A stretch of DNA of 64,000 bases from Hyperoplus lanceolatus. Taxonomy: Eukaryota > Chordata > Actinopteri > Uranoscopiformes > Ammodytidae. The notes beneath the pieces were generated by a model. That model was not told the DNA's origin. It worked only from the letters and a program-made list of their open reading frames with translations, and made no database searches. The position numbers and the translations under genes are program-made. Shown one piece after another: positions 1 to 10,555 of this stretch. Each line of letters begins with the position of its first letter. Position 1 is the stretch's first letter. The stretch lies in assembly GCA_026929865.2 (NCBI GenBank), contig CM049400.1, positions 22,181,501 to 22,245,500 on the forward strand. Direction: 5' to 3'.

Positions 1-812
1 GGTGGGGGACTTTTCCTCAAATCTGTCCTGATGACAGTGTCTGTGACATTGTGATGATACTGCCAACGGCCTGCCTTATAGTCGTTGGTGGCCTCAGACT
101 CCATGCTGTTTCTCCCTCTGAGGGCCTTGAGTGTCTCCACCATCTCTCTGTTGGTTTTGATGGGGAAGTCTGTCCCGCAGGTGTTGAGCATGTACCTCCA
201 GCGGACGTGTGAATTCAGCAGATCTTTCATGCAGTTCAAATCTGCCTGCACTCTGGACCATGAGGCATATACCACACTTTCCAATTTAGTGGCTACAAAC
301 ACATTAGGAAAGCAGGAAACAATTGCCTTTACAGCATTTTGGAACTCTTCTGAAGACCTCTGGTCCACATGCACACAGTACAGGTTCTGAGGAGTATAAA
401 GACCTCTTAGAAGTCGCTCAAACATCTCAATCTTCTCATGGATCACAATGGAGTAGGCAATGGGAAAATCCTTCTCCTCTTTACTGAGAGGCACTGTAAA
501 GAAACCTCTCTTTTCAATGTAAGCTGGACAGTCTTTTGTCACATCGAGGTAGTATGTCTCCGATTTATGCTCCATTCTTGTCCTGGATGCTAGAAGCACT
601 TCTAATTCGCTTTTCTTTCCCCCCAAGTCTTTGCTGATGATGGCCAAGCAGCCAGGCAGGTCAATAGAGAACTGTTGTGGTACTCTGATATGAGGCGATG
701 ACCGCTTGTTAGAGCCAGTATCCCAAAGGACGAAAAAAACACATATTATACCTATGAAGATGAGAGAGAGGGATCTCAACGCATTGCGATTAAACACCCG
801 TGCAAAAGCCAT
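1..812 (-). CDS. gcnt1: core-2 type beta-1,6-N-acetylglucosaminyltransferase (GCNT1-like), N-terminal part cut by window edge
   Basis: The minus strand is open from ATG at 812-810 to the left edge, about 270 codons with no stop. Residues about 14-31 form a hydrophobic anchor after a short basic N-terminus, as in type II Golgi glycosyltransferases. The family core follows: 'FPIAYSIVIHEKIEMFERLL', 'YTPQNLYCVHVDQ', 'ESVVYASWSRVQADLNCMKD', 'TCGTDFPIKTNREMV'. These are hallmarks of glycosyltransferase family 14, which adds GlcNAc in beta-1,6 linkage to GalNAc of O-glycan core 1 in the Golgi lumen. A coding region held in one exon is typical of GCNT1/3/4. The C-terminal third or more lies outside the window. 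GCNT1 is preferred over GCNT3/4 because a PC5-like gene lies upstream on the same strand, matching the mammalian PCSK5-GCNT1 order. Family assignment is firm; the paralogue is likely, not proven. Confidence 0.9.
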   Translation of the reverse strand, partial: MAFARVFNRNALRSLSLIFIGIICVFFVLWDTGSNKRSSPHIRVPQQFSIDLPGCLAIISKDLGGKKSELEVLLASRTRMEHKSETYYLDVTKDCPAYIEKRGFFTVPLSKEEKDFPIAYSIVIHEKIEMFERLLRGLYTPQNLYCVHVDQRSSEEFQNAVKAIVSCFPNVFVATKLESVVYASWSRVQADLNCMKDLLNSHVRWRYMLNTCGTDFPIKTNREMVETLKALRGRNSMESEATNDYKAGRWQYHHNVTDTVIRTDLRKSPP

Positions 813-1298
813 TTCTTTGCTTGAAGTGACTACAGCACATTTGAACAGTTTCCAGTCTTAAGTGCAGTGTATGCCTTGGGGAGAGGCTTCATCAGTTAAA
901 AGGAATGCAAGCTCAGCCCCATGAGTAGGTGTGTCAAACTAAGGTATCCAAGAAAGAATTCTGGAGTTATCTATGCATGGTGCACAATATTGGCAAATGC
1001 TGCTTCTGTTGCTTCAACACTGACACATAGCCTAGCATTTTCTACACAAACTTATTTTAATTTTAATTGGAAAATGAGACTGAGAGTTATATCAATCATA
1101 ACATAGCCAAAAATACTGATTATTAAAAATCAAAATAATAACGTAGCCAGTGTTCAAAATGCATTAAAGGCCATAAAGTGGATACTTTTTATTTAATTTC
1201 TAATTATATTCTATCCATCTCTCTATGTCAATTATTATCCTCAATCATTTCATGGTTTAACAACTATCTCTTAACCCCACTGTTGTGTTCGTTTTATG
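813..1298. other. upstream flank of the GCNT-like gene, no feature recognised
   Basis: AT-rich sequence 5' of the GCNT-like start codon. It should hold the 5' UTR or an upstream intron, but I see no clear splice acceptor, CpG cluster or repeat. Confidence 0.4.
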
Positions 1299-1302
1299 TT
1301 AA

Positions 1303-1900
1303 AGAGGACCTATGATGCTTTTTGACTTTTATGACCTATAAACGTTGTTATGATGATTCATAGTCATGCTTAACCATACTAAATTATCAAATAATGACTT
1401 ACATGCATTTCGACATATTCCCTGCTGACCGTCTGGGGTGTCTGTGCAGAGCACTAAACACTATTCTAGCCAGTCGAAAGTCACGTCTTCAAAGCGGTCT
1501 ACCTTTTCATAATTTGTGACGTCGCATAAAACTTTGTGACGTCTCCACGCGGATGTTTCCATGTATGGTAAGGCTGTCACTTCCCTGTTCGCGTCTGCCT
1601 CGCGCCCCTTATAGGTCCATGCTCGCGCTCCCGCCACTGAAAGTGTTCCGGAAGGAAGGTAACCAATCACAACGGAGTGGGGTTTGCAGGAGGGGGGGAG
1701 GGGGAGCGGAGATGGCCCAAGCAGAGGGCCCGAGGGAGCACACACACTCAAGTGTTGACAGGATGTGCTGGATCGCCAAAATAAGAGAAAGAGCTTCCCG
1801 AAAATCTACATAGTTTTTTCTGATGTGATTCGTGTCAGGTTGCTCTATAGCAGTGTAAAACAAGAAATTAAGACCAGAAAAGTAGCATAATAGGTCCTCT
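1303..1900. mobile_element. piggyBac-type MITE (TTAA target site)
   Basis: A 598-bp non-autonomous element. The left end begins AGAGGACCTATGATGC and the reverse complement of the right end begins AGAGGACCTATTATGC. It is flanked by TTAA at 1299-1302 and 1901-1904, the target duplication of piggyBac-like transposases. The interior is GC-richer than the flanks and carries no convincing ORF. Confidence 0.75.
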
Positions 1901-1929
1901 TTAAATACTTTTGTGTTTCTGGTCATAAT

Positions 1930-2692
1930 TGTCATGATCCCGCTTGGGCCCCTTGGCCCCCCCCCCCCCCCTCCCTTCCTCCATTTTTTTTTTTTTTTCC
2001 TTTTTTTTTTTTTCTCTCTCTCCTCTCTTTCTTTTTCCCTCCCCCTCCCCCAAACTTTCTCCTTTTCCCCCCTTCTACTTCCTTTCTTTTTCCCCCTCTA
2101 TTTTCCTACTATTCCCTCCTCCTCCTCCCCCTTCTCTCCCCTTCTCCTCCCCCCCCCCCCCCCCCCCCCCCCTCCTTGTGTGTGTTTTCCCTTTCACCCT
2201 TGTCTGTGTGCTGGTCTAATTGCAGGGTTGGAGTCAGGTGTGCTGGAGTCAATTACCAACATTCACAGCTGCCTTCAATCATCATCAACTGCCCTACATA
2301 TACCCGGTCCTACCTTCCAGACACTGCCAGATTGTAGCTTCTGTTTTCATACAGTCAGTTCACTCTCTTGCTCACCTGTTTACGACTCCGCTTTTCTGCA
2401 TTTTTTCCTGGTTAACCCCTGTTTCTCTGCCACAGTTCTCCCGGCCTGACTCCAGCCACCAGCTCCAGCCCTAGCTCTCCAGCACTACTCCTCGGACCCC
2501 TCCTGCCTGTCTGCTCTAGCCTGCTTCCACTCAGCCCCCTGGACTTGTCCCGTTGCTCTCTCCCTGGACCCCCATGCCAGCCAGTTCCCCTCCCCGGATC
2601 ACGGTCCTAACACCCTGCTGGTTTCTCCTGAAATAAATCAACTTTTACTTATACTGTCTCCGCGCCTGTGTCCTCCAGACCCAACCGTTACA
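1930..2692 (+). mobile_element. solo LTR 1 with 5-bp TSD
   Basis: A 763-bp sequence starting TGTCATGATCC and ending CCGTTACA (TG..CA), flanked by the perfect duplication ATAAT at 1925-1929 and 2693-2697. It has a polyadenylation signal (gaaataaatc near 2632) followed by a GC-rich U5-like end. No internal retroelement sequence is attached, so this is a solo LTR left by LTR-LTR recombination, probably Gypsy- or ERV-like. Orientation follows the poly(A) signal. Confidence 0.8.
1955..2177. repeat. polypyrimidine tract inside solo LTR 1
   Basis: About 220 bp almost entirely C and T on the plus strand, with runs of C and T over 15 bases. The hydrophobic and Pro-rich ORFs it creates are artefacts of composition. 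Confidence 0.9.
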
Positions 2693-2719
2693 ATAATTGG
2701 CCGCCCCATGAAAGATGAT

Positions 2720-3109
2720 TGTAGGGGCCAAAATTGTTTATTTTGAAAAGTTACAAACACTTCCGTTTTGATTGACACATGTGGGTGTGGGTGTGGTTTA
2801 TATACCGGGGCACTTGTGGCGGGCGGTGGTTAGGATACAAAGGGGGTTAGTGGCGCACCTGTTTTATTTTCTGTTTACCGTCAACTTATCGTCAACAACG
2901 TCAAATAACCATCAATTACAGCAGTTTATATTTTATTTGTTTATTTTCAACACCATCTACATGTTCTCATTCATCCGTTGTAATTCTGCCTTTCATTCAT
3001 TAAACTCTTAAACTATACCCATCACCGGAGTTGGAGATTTGTTTGGACGCGTAACTGCCTGGAGCCCATTAAGCCTCTTAGCGGCCTTTATTGGAGAGCA
3101 GTCGCTACA
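2720..3109 (+). mobile_element. solo LTR 2 with 5-bp TSD
   Basis: A 390-bp sequence with ends TGTAGGGG and GTCGCTACA (inverted TGTAG/CTACA), flanked by the perfect duplication ATGAT at 2715-2719 and 3110-3114. A TATA-like tttatatacc lies near 2797. It is unrelated in sequence to the solo LTR that ends 27 bp to its left. Confidence 0.8.
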
Positions 3110-3114
3110 ATGAT

Positions 3115-3593
3115 TATGGCTACATACTGTATTATCACCTAATATCGTGTTAAATCCTTTTACCAACTCTTATGATCATTACAAGTTTTAAACCTCTGTA
3201 GGCTTCAGTGATCTGAGCTCATACAACTATTTTTTTTAGTAAAAAAAAATGAGAAGCATAATGTTTTATTTTGATGATTAAAAAATAGATGAAACATAGT
3301 GATATTCATCACGGACTACATTGGGCCAACGTTTAAAAAGGACATTTGTTTTTAAATCATTTGACATTTTTGTCTCCTCTCGAAATAACATCAGTTGTGA
3401 TAATGGTCAAAAGCTACTAGTTTGACTTCATTTGTAATGAATGGACCTTCGGGCCAAAACTATGGAAACTTATTAGAAATCATTTTACAAAATTAATGTC
3501 TTAACACATGAAGATCAATTTTGCAATTCACAGTTCCATATTGATCAAAGATATGATCAAGAGCCTTAACATTGATCATATATAGGCCTAGAT

Positions 3594-3596
<3 letters not shown>
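3115..3596. other. AT-rich intergenic stretch
   Basis: No gene, splice pattern or repeat ends recognised. Confidence 0.4.

Positions 3597-3684
<88 letters not shown>
3597..3684. repeat. (GATA)n microsatellite
   Basis: About 22 uninterrupted GATA units. It yields the artefactual minus-strand 'YLSI' repeat ORFs. Confidence 0.97.
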
Positions 3685-4005
3685 CATTGATACATTGAGT
3701 AGCCTCTGTACAAATTAATTGAATAATGTTTAATTGTAATGAATACCATAGCATTGTTTTTGAGCAAGTACTTTATGTACTTGAGCTGTGAGAAAAGTTC
3801 TATAACCTAGGTGTGGTTCACCAGAGCGGCCAAGTCTCACGCTTTGGCCGTGAGACACACGCATATCAACCAGTTCACACGCTCACACGCCACACCTCCA
3901 ATTTCTCACGCAGAGAAATGAATCCCCGTAATAGAGCTGTTAAGCGGAAGTGGCGGAATTACGGGGCATGGGACCTCTCGGCTGAAAAGAACAACGAAAT
4001 CCAAA

Positions 4006-4345
4006 GTGTTAATTTAACTCTCATAGAGTCAAATTTAACACTTTCTTGGTGTTTATATAAAGCTCACCAAGTTGGAGTTAAAGTAACACTTTTGAAAGTG
4101 TTAATATTTTAACTCTTTCATAGTGTTAAATATTTAACACTGACAGTGTTAAATATTTAACACTTTAAGGTGTATTGTTAACACTATATGGTGTTACTCA
4201 CTAACACTACAAGTGTTAAATATCTAACACTATTTAAGAGTTAAAATATTAACACTTTCAAAAGTGTTATTTTCACTCCAGTTTGGTGAGGATTATATAA
4301 ACACCAAGAAAGTGTTAAATTTGACACTGAGAGTTAAATCAACAC
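4006..4345. repeat. 340-bp palindrome rich in TTAACACT
   Basis: The first about 150 bp (GTGTTAATTTAACTCTC...) reappears as the reverse complement of the last about 150 bp, with few mismatches. The centre, near 4175, has several AGTGTTAAATATTTAACACT-like units. It may be a foldback MITE or a subterminal repeat cluster. Similar TTAACAC motifs recur near the other end at 8050-8150. Confidence 0.75.
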
Positions 4346-5293
4346 TAAGGATTCATTTAAACCAAGTTTGAAATTTCTTTTAACTCAACTGTAAGAAAAA
4401 CCCCATTGCTACAGGATACATCTACTGTGTTTACATTTGGAGAAATATGTTGACAAGTATTGGAAATAGTTCAAACAAAATAGTATGTATTTTTTTATTA
4501 AACATTGCAGCTCATTAACAATATTGCACATAATATCCAGGCATCAAACATGCTGACAGATTATGTCTCTCCTCCACTCTTTTCTCTATTGTACCACTCC
4601 AGTGTGGATATGAGAAGAGGACTGAGGCCCAAATAAATACATTTACACATTTGAGATTATGACATTTGCACAACAACACACAAAAAAAGGTAGTCAACCA
4701 GGACAACCAGTACATGAGGACTAGGACAGGTACACAACATATTTAAAATGAAAAACAAAGGCACAGTCTCTTAGTTTCAGTATTTTATCTTAAATGGGTT
4801 TTCAAAAGTATCAAGACTCGTAGATCTGATAGGATTGTCTTAGGCCACAGCAGATAGTATGTATTGCTTAACTTGGGAGTGCAGTCCAGCTGCAAGTTCT
4901 TCCAAATCACTAACATTTGTTGAAACAACACTATTTACCATTTGCCAACTTTAGCAACAATTGAAGCACAAATATTTTTAGTATGTTCTTTGTAAAGACC
5001 AGATAGTGTCCTCAAAACACCAAGCCTCTTAGCTCTGTGGGACACCTGTTTCACCAACAAGGACTTGTGACAAATAGCTTTGCTGCATTACCACTTTGAC
5101 AAATTCTGCTCATGAAGCCTCACATTAAATGTTTTTTTGAAACCTGAAAATGACAAAAACTGACGCCTACAATGATGTTGTGCACAAACCAACTTAAACC
5201 TGCTGCTACGATAGTAACTGTGATCAATTCTTAAATCACCAAGGACTGGACAGCCTGGTGTACAGCTTCACATATGAAACACTTATACATGTT

Positions 5294-5614
5294 TTAATCG
5301 TGATTCAGGAGTTTTGCCCGCAACTCACAGATTCTTGGAGACGCATCTGTTGTTGTGACATCTATCTTGTAGACTGTTGTCTGCACAAATGTGTAGAGCT
5401 GGACCAGGGACTCCTCGTATGACAGGTTGAACAAGTAGTGTGATTTGAACAGTTCATCAAAAGCACCTAAGGAGCTGGTGGCTTGGCAGGAGATGAGCTG
5501 TTTGTCGACGATGGTATAGAAGGTGTCAATCTTGTTCTGGGTGCGACCAGCAGCAACGATGTACGGTTGTTGACCTGTTCTCCCACGCAGGTGTTCATCA
5601 ATGCTGCAGCACGA
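5294..5614 (-). pseudogene. last exon of a multicopy teleost gene family (SAMD3-like C-terminus)
   Basis: Open minus-strand exon of 107 codons ending in TAA at 5294-5296, preceded by a good acceptor (tttttcag). It reads 'SCCSIDEHLRGRTGQQPYIV' and later 'FNLSYEESLVQLYTFVQTTV' and 'SPRICELRAKLLNHD'. I recall this pattern from the C-terminus of abundant uncharacterised fish proteins often annotated sterile alpha motif domain-containing protein 3-like; no search was possible. Function unknown. Exons at 6286-6406 and 6512-6690 belong with it. It sits inside the TIR element, so it is most likely a transduplicated or proliferating copy. Confidence 0.6.
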
Positions 5615-5814
5615 CTGAAAAACAGAATAAGATGAACACCTTCTTGTTACTGATCCCCCTTGTGTTTATTTTGCAAGTCTCCATGCATTCTAATGGCAGA
5701 GCTACATGTTACCTGAGCTAAAACGGTAAGACTTCTTAACTTTAAAATTGTCGTTTATCAAATGCAAAAATCTGCTTTGTATAAATTGTCCTTTGGCCGA
5801 TCTGCTCGCTATGT

Positions 5815-6168
5815 AATAATAATAATGGATTGGATTTATATAGCGCTTTTCAAGGCACTCAAAGACGCTTTACAGGGTTCCAGGTTCCATTCATTCACAC
5901 ACAGTCATACCGGTGGTGGTAAACTACCATAGTAGCCACAGCTGCCCTGGGGCAGACTGACGGAAGCGTGGCTGCCATTCAGCGCCTACGGCCCCTCCGA
6001 CCACCACCTCAAACATACAGCAGTCATACACATTCACACGAGGCAAGGTGGGTGAAGTGTCTTGCCCAAGGACACAACAACCATGACACAGGTGGCCGGG
6101 CGGGGATCGAACCGCCAACCCTTGGATCATTGGCCAACCCGCTTAACCACCTGAGCCACGGTCGCCCC
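5815..6168 (-). mobile_element. tRNA-derived SINE with L2-like tail
   Basis: Read on the minus strand it begins GGGGCGACCGTGGCTCAGG (box A-like), has a GGTTCGATCCC box B, a conserved core, and a tail with GCGCTATATAAA followed by ATTATT repeats as in L2-mobilised fish SINEs. It is flanked by CTATGT at 5809-5814 and 6169-6174. It lies in the intron between the last two exons of the gene fragment. This is a SINE, not a tRNA gene. Confidence 0.85.
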
Positions 6169-6285
6169 CTATGTCCATGCCCATGTAATAGGCATCAGCC
6201 TTTGGAAAACCCATATAGCTGAGCCACCAACTAGATTAGTTCTCTCTTTTGTTGCTGGGGGAAAAAAAAGATTAGACATCTATAC

Positions 6286-6406
6286 CTTGTGAAAGTGAAC
6301 CATTTTGTCCACTGCATCACTGGGTCTGAATTGGTCCTCTTCCGTCCAGCTGCGGGTGGCAAGAGATGAAGGAGCAGCAGCAGAGAAGCCATGTCACTGT
6401 CCCAGC
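6286..6406 (-). pseudogene. penultimate exon of the SAMD3-like gene fragment
   Basis: Minus-strand exon between acceptor cctgatag and donor gtatag. It encodes 'GWDSDMASLLLLLHLLPPAA' and then a basic stretch, matching the middle of the same fish family. The Leu run is part of the family pattern, not a membrane segment I can support. Confidence 0.5.
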
Positions 6407-6511
6407 CTATCAGGGGGGAAACAACACAAAACAAGTCATCAGTATCTACTTGGAAGGCACACAGTAAAGAGCACTAGCTATTTGGAATGAAAACCAACCC
6501 TGCACACTTAC

Positions 6512-6690
6512 TGGTGTCATCATTCTCCGTAGGTTTCTCAGCAGCATTCAGAAGTCGGCACAGCTCTTTTGACTGAGTCAGTTGTTTGGCCTCTTTGATA
6601 ATCTTGATAATCTTGAGCCGTGTCCCACTTTTCAAGCATCTTGGATGCTGTTTCACCATCAAACAGCAGCAGGAAGTCTTGATTCAGCTG
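6512..6690 (-). pseudogene. upstream exon of the SAMD3-like gene fragment, frameshifted
   Basis: The minus strand reads 'LNQDFLLLFDGETASKMLEK' in one frame and 'AKQLTQSKELCRLLNAAEKP' in another, with the switch near 6610. A small indel has therefore broken the exon. The donor gtaagt at its end is intact. Confidence 0.5.
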
Positions 6691-6982
6691 TTGATCATAC
6701 ACAAATGTAAATACATTAAGCTAATGGTCAGAACATTGTTAACTGCTTGTAATTGACCAAATTAAAGACAAGAATTTAAAGCCTTATTGGTTCCCTTATT
6801 TGCGAAATGTCAAAATAAACCAACAAGGAACCAAGAAGCATATGGTCATCTGCAGGATAAAACTGATAATGCAATTAACTGTCATAACTATCCAAGTCCA
6901 ACAAACTATTCATACCAACAACACAGAAAAATAAAGTAATAGTTAGTTTTTTGTAAAGGCGGCTATATATTGCTACACAAGA

Positions 6983-7960
6983 TGGTAACTCACCTTCATT
7001 GATGAATTGGCGAATCTTTTGCCAGTTTATTGGAGGTTTCTTTCTCATTCTCCAGGAGTTATAAACTGAAATTGCAAGTTGTATGGCCATTTGCAAAACA
7101 ATACACTACATGCAAATTTTAGTTATCTAATTTAGCAGTAACTTACCGAAAGAAACCTCCAGATCTCAGGCCTGTTAATCTCCAGTAGAAAACAGTTACC
7201 ATAGCTAATTAGACAATTAACACTAGTTAACACTAATTTAAACTGGTAAAAATGGGAATAAAGGAGACCATTCATTTGCTAATAAACTGGCAAAAGATTC
7301 GCTGCTTAATTGATAATGATTGATAGTTAATTTTGACCTCACCACATGCCTTACACTCCTGTAGCAAACACTGTTAGCATAGCAAATTGACCTAGTTCAA
7401 TAGTTTCAAATATACTAAACCGCTCATTTAAAAATTCGGCCAAGCCATAACATACATATTTTAGTGATCTAACGTTGCAGTTACTTACCCGAAAGAAACT
7501 TTTCAAGCACCCTCCGGAACCCACCACGTGTTACACTTCTGTAGAAAACACATTAGCATAGATCATTTACCCAGCCTGGCTAGCTAAATAGCTACAGCTT
7601 GGTTAGCCCTGCTAAGTCAGTCTTATTAATTAGAACTTTAACATTAGCACTGAATAAAACGAGTACAAATAAATACATAAAAAAGCCAGTTCATTAACTA
7701 TTGAAATTGCGAAACATTCACCCATTATTTGGTGCTATAGTTTGCTAATGTTGCCAAAGCAAAATTAGCATTAATATCCTCACCAGCTTCAACACATTTG
7801 CAGCACATAATGTATGAACACTCATTTTTATATAAAGAGTAACTTGCTAAATAATTAAATATATCTGGACCTTACCTTTTCAAATAGTACATTACGTTCC
7901 CCTTCCAGAAGCTTGGCTTTCTCTGGCTTTCTCTCCCGAGACTGCAATGGCCGCGTTCAA
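6983..7960 (-). other. 5' exons and repeated donor segments of the gene fragment
   Basis: A short minus exon near 6993-7065 ends in donor gtgagt, and a putative first exon near 7877-7990 ends in gtaagg. Between them, three diverged segments (about 7130-7240, 7330-7440, 7480-7600) each carry a ctgtagaaaaca-like motif, and two have a TTTCTTTCG-gtaagt-like donor. A 22-bp piece of the short exon (7010-7031) is repeated inverted at 7281-7302. No continuous coding frame could be followed. Confidence 0.35.
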
Positions 7961-8695
7961 GAAAATGAGCGCCTTAAAACCGGATATGGAATTAACTCCG
8001 AGATTAACTCCGTTGAGGGTGCATACAATCAACTCTACAACACCATGCACAGAGCTATTTTAGCACTGCAAGTGTTAAAATAACACCAAAATCAACACTA
8101 AGCAACTCGAAATAATTAACACTGAAATATTAACACTATTTAACACTGCAGATTTTGCTGTGTACAAGTCTTGTCGCCTCTGTGACGTCACCTCAACACA
8201 TTCCCTCCACTTCTCGACTGACAGTGCTAATGCTAATGCTAATGGCTGGGGTGGACAACGCCAACAATCTCCCCACTCGAGAAATTGAAACTCTGCACAT
8301 GTCCACTTGTGTAGTGGTTTTCGCCACGCTGAAGACTTTTGTCTTGTCATTGAAAGAAGGCGGTAAAGTGCATTAAAGACACAGCCATGTTTCTGAGCTA
8401 AGCGGGTGCGAGTGGTGGTGACGTATATCATAAGTGTCAAGAGCAGCGAAGAGCTGTAGTCCACAAAAGCGCTCTGCACAAAACCTGACCGTATCCAGCT
8501 TCTATTTGCTAAATAGTTCCATTCTTTGCACGAAAAAATACCATCTAAATCCATACAAAACATATGTTTAATCGAAGGCATTTCATGACTGGGACCAGAA
8601 AATAATACATTCCTTTCCATTGACTACCGTTGTAATTTTTTGAGCCGAGAGGTCCCATGTCCCGGAAGTAAGCCACTTCCGCTTAACAGCTCTAT

Positions 8696-9650
8696 ATATT
8701 TTTTTCTGGTACTTTTACTTTGAAAGTCTTTTTTTGAAAAGCTAAACGGACTGAGTTCCGTGACATCCTCTTTCTGCCTTGCTTTCTGCACGCGCGGTTT
8801 CTTTATAGGTCCATGGCCGTGTGCAGCCCGTAGCCGCAGCAGCCACTTGGCAAATCACCACGGCCACACCCCTCTGCGTTACACTACAAAACTAGTAAAA
8901 GCCCGCCGCCTCTCAGTCCCGCCCTTTGTTCAAATTATATGGAAAATTAATGACAACAAGGACGCCGGTATTAAATGAACAAAGAGGTAAGAACACCTTA
9001 ATTCAAATCAGTCACTTCACTTGATATATTCAAGCTTGTTTTGCATTATGTTATTGGGCTGGTTGACACACCAACACATTTTTGTTCTAAAATGTTGTCA
9101 ACATTAATTGAATGAATGTATTGAGTAACTAAGCTTAGAGATTACTGTGGGAAAAATATGTTCTGAGAAGACATCAAGTGTCATAGATTTAATATAATAA
9201 TGGTGAATTGAAATTGAATAATTGGATAACCCATACAATGTTGAATACAGAATAATTACCTTTATTACAGTTTAACCAAATGTTTTAACAATAGACTACA
9301 GGAGATATTTGAAAGCACTACACATGCATTGTAGGCTATTCAATTAAATTTGTGCCAGCGAAACCGTGAATGTTCTCTTTTACTTTACATAAAAATTAAT
9401 GCAGAAAAGGCACACATTGCTTCATTAAAATTTACCAGAATGCAGAAAATTAAGTGTTTAATGCTCAAAATGTTCTGGGGGGAACCCCAGACCCCCATTT
9501 ACAATATGTCCACACCCAATGTTTAATTAAAACCTGTCCTACGACTTTGCAATTCATGAATTTGTTTATTTTAATAAGATTTTTGATGTTTTATCACATT
9601 TTCCAATTGTCTTTTATTTCTGATTTATTATGAACAATATGTAAACTTGC
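8696..9650. other. right part of the outer element, no gene seen
   Basis: AT-rich, with a GC-richer patch at 8755-8900. No transposase motif or long ORF recognised. Confidence 0.4.
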
Positions 9651-9937
9651 AGGACACTAGCAAAAATGATTGGGTGAGAAAGAGGACACGGTTTTGGGTC
9701 CCTCGGCCAAAAAATCTCACTCCAAACTTTTGGTGAAACTTGGCAGCCCTGGGTTCACATTATAATCAAGGGTTATGGCTACCAATCAGCAATAGCCAAA
9801 GTATTAAGCTGGCGCTGCACAGCATTGCTGACAGTGTTTTATATTCACTGTATTATGTAGGCAAGCTATAATACTGTGCAGTAAACAGACTGTCGCTTCT
9901 TTTAAATGGGGAATGAAAGACATTAACGTCAGACACA

Positions 9938-10555
9938 TGTAAGGATTTTAATTTCTAATTTTAATGATGCATATACCCTCCTCATTAATTTGCATTTACT
10001 CATAGATAATCAATAGAACAATCAATATATTCTTAACTTGTGTCTAAACTTCTCTCATTTTCTCTCACTCCAGAACTCGTGAGAAAGGAAGGGAGTGAAA
10101 TATGCATTTGCAACAAAAAGCCCTTTGATAACTTTACAATGTTTTTTCCCATACGATAAGGCTAGGGGCAAGATGAGGTATCGTTTTAAACAAAGGCCTT
10201 CTGTAATTCCGTTTACTCAGCTGAGCAAAATATCTTATCTTCAAGGACATAGGCATAGTTCATTCTTTTTTCCCATAATGCAGGAGATGACGTCAGCCAG
10301 AAGAGGAAGAACTAAGAAACACATGACAACATTTTAGCCAATCATCAATCTTGGTAAGTTTTGTATATAGATCTTGCTGTTGAGAAGATCTTGGCTTTTT
10401 CTGTACTTCTTCTTGCTTTTTGTCCTGTCAACCTGCCTTGTCAATTTACTTAAATAAATACTGAGGCCTAGATCCTGAATTTTACACCTTTCTCCATGGT
10501 TATTTCTTCCTTCATAAATAAGGCTAAAAGAACACGTATATTTTTATTTCTAACA
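9938..10555 (+). mobile_element. solo LTR 3 with 4-bp TSD
   Basis: A 618-bp insertion with ends TGTAAGG and CTAACA, flanked by CACA at 9934-9937 and 10556-10559. It has a polyadenylation signal (aaataaatac near 10453) in the last quarter. It interrupts the first copy of a local duplication. The second copy (10652-10880) reads through the site without it. Confidence 0.65.

Larger units (their letters stand above)
3931..8695. mobile_element. nested TIR element carrying decayed host-like exons
   Basis: The left end (3931-3987) and the reverse complement of the right end (8640-8695) share ATAGAGCTGTTAAGCGGAAG plus TGGC, then, after a divergent 10-bp gap, ATGGGACCTCTCGGCT. TA on both sides may be a Tc1/mariner-type duplication. 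Alternatively these are long subterminal repeats of the outer element. Inside lie a foldback repeat, a minus-strand gene fragment with introns, and a SINE. Confidence 0.6.
3822..9751. mobile_element. 5.93 kb TIR DNA transposon, outer element
   Basis: The left end reads CAGAGCGGCCAAGTCTCAC and the reverse complement of the right end CAGGGCTGCCAAGTTTCAC, 16 of 19 matching. It is flanked by GGTTCAC at 3815-3821 and 9752-9758. A second copy of the target sequence, at about 10652-10880, carries the uninterrupted site, so both ends are fixed independently of the TIRs. Just inside the left end is a GTCTCACG/CGTGAGAC hairpin. No recognisable transposase is seen, so it is either non-autonomous or of a class I do not recognise. 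It contains the 3931-8695 element. Confidence 0.75.

Noticed and set aside
1461..1935. Overlapping ORFs within the TTAA MITE
   Set aside because: No family resemblance, and they cross the element boundary.
1913..2474. Pro/Phe-rich ORFs resembling secreted or membrane proteins
   Set aside because: Produced by the polypyrimidine tract in a solo LTR.
3493..3754. Minus-strand 'YLSI' repeat ORFs
   Set aside because: Translation of (GATA)n.
4006..4345. CRISPR-like array of TTAACACT repeats
   Set aside because: Repeats are palindromic and irregular, without constant spacers, in a vertebrate genome; better explained as a foldback repeat.
5815..6168. tRNA gene on the minus strand
   Set aside because: tRNA-like boxes belong to a SINE with a LINE-type tail and target duplications; no complete cloverleaf.
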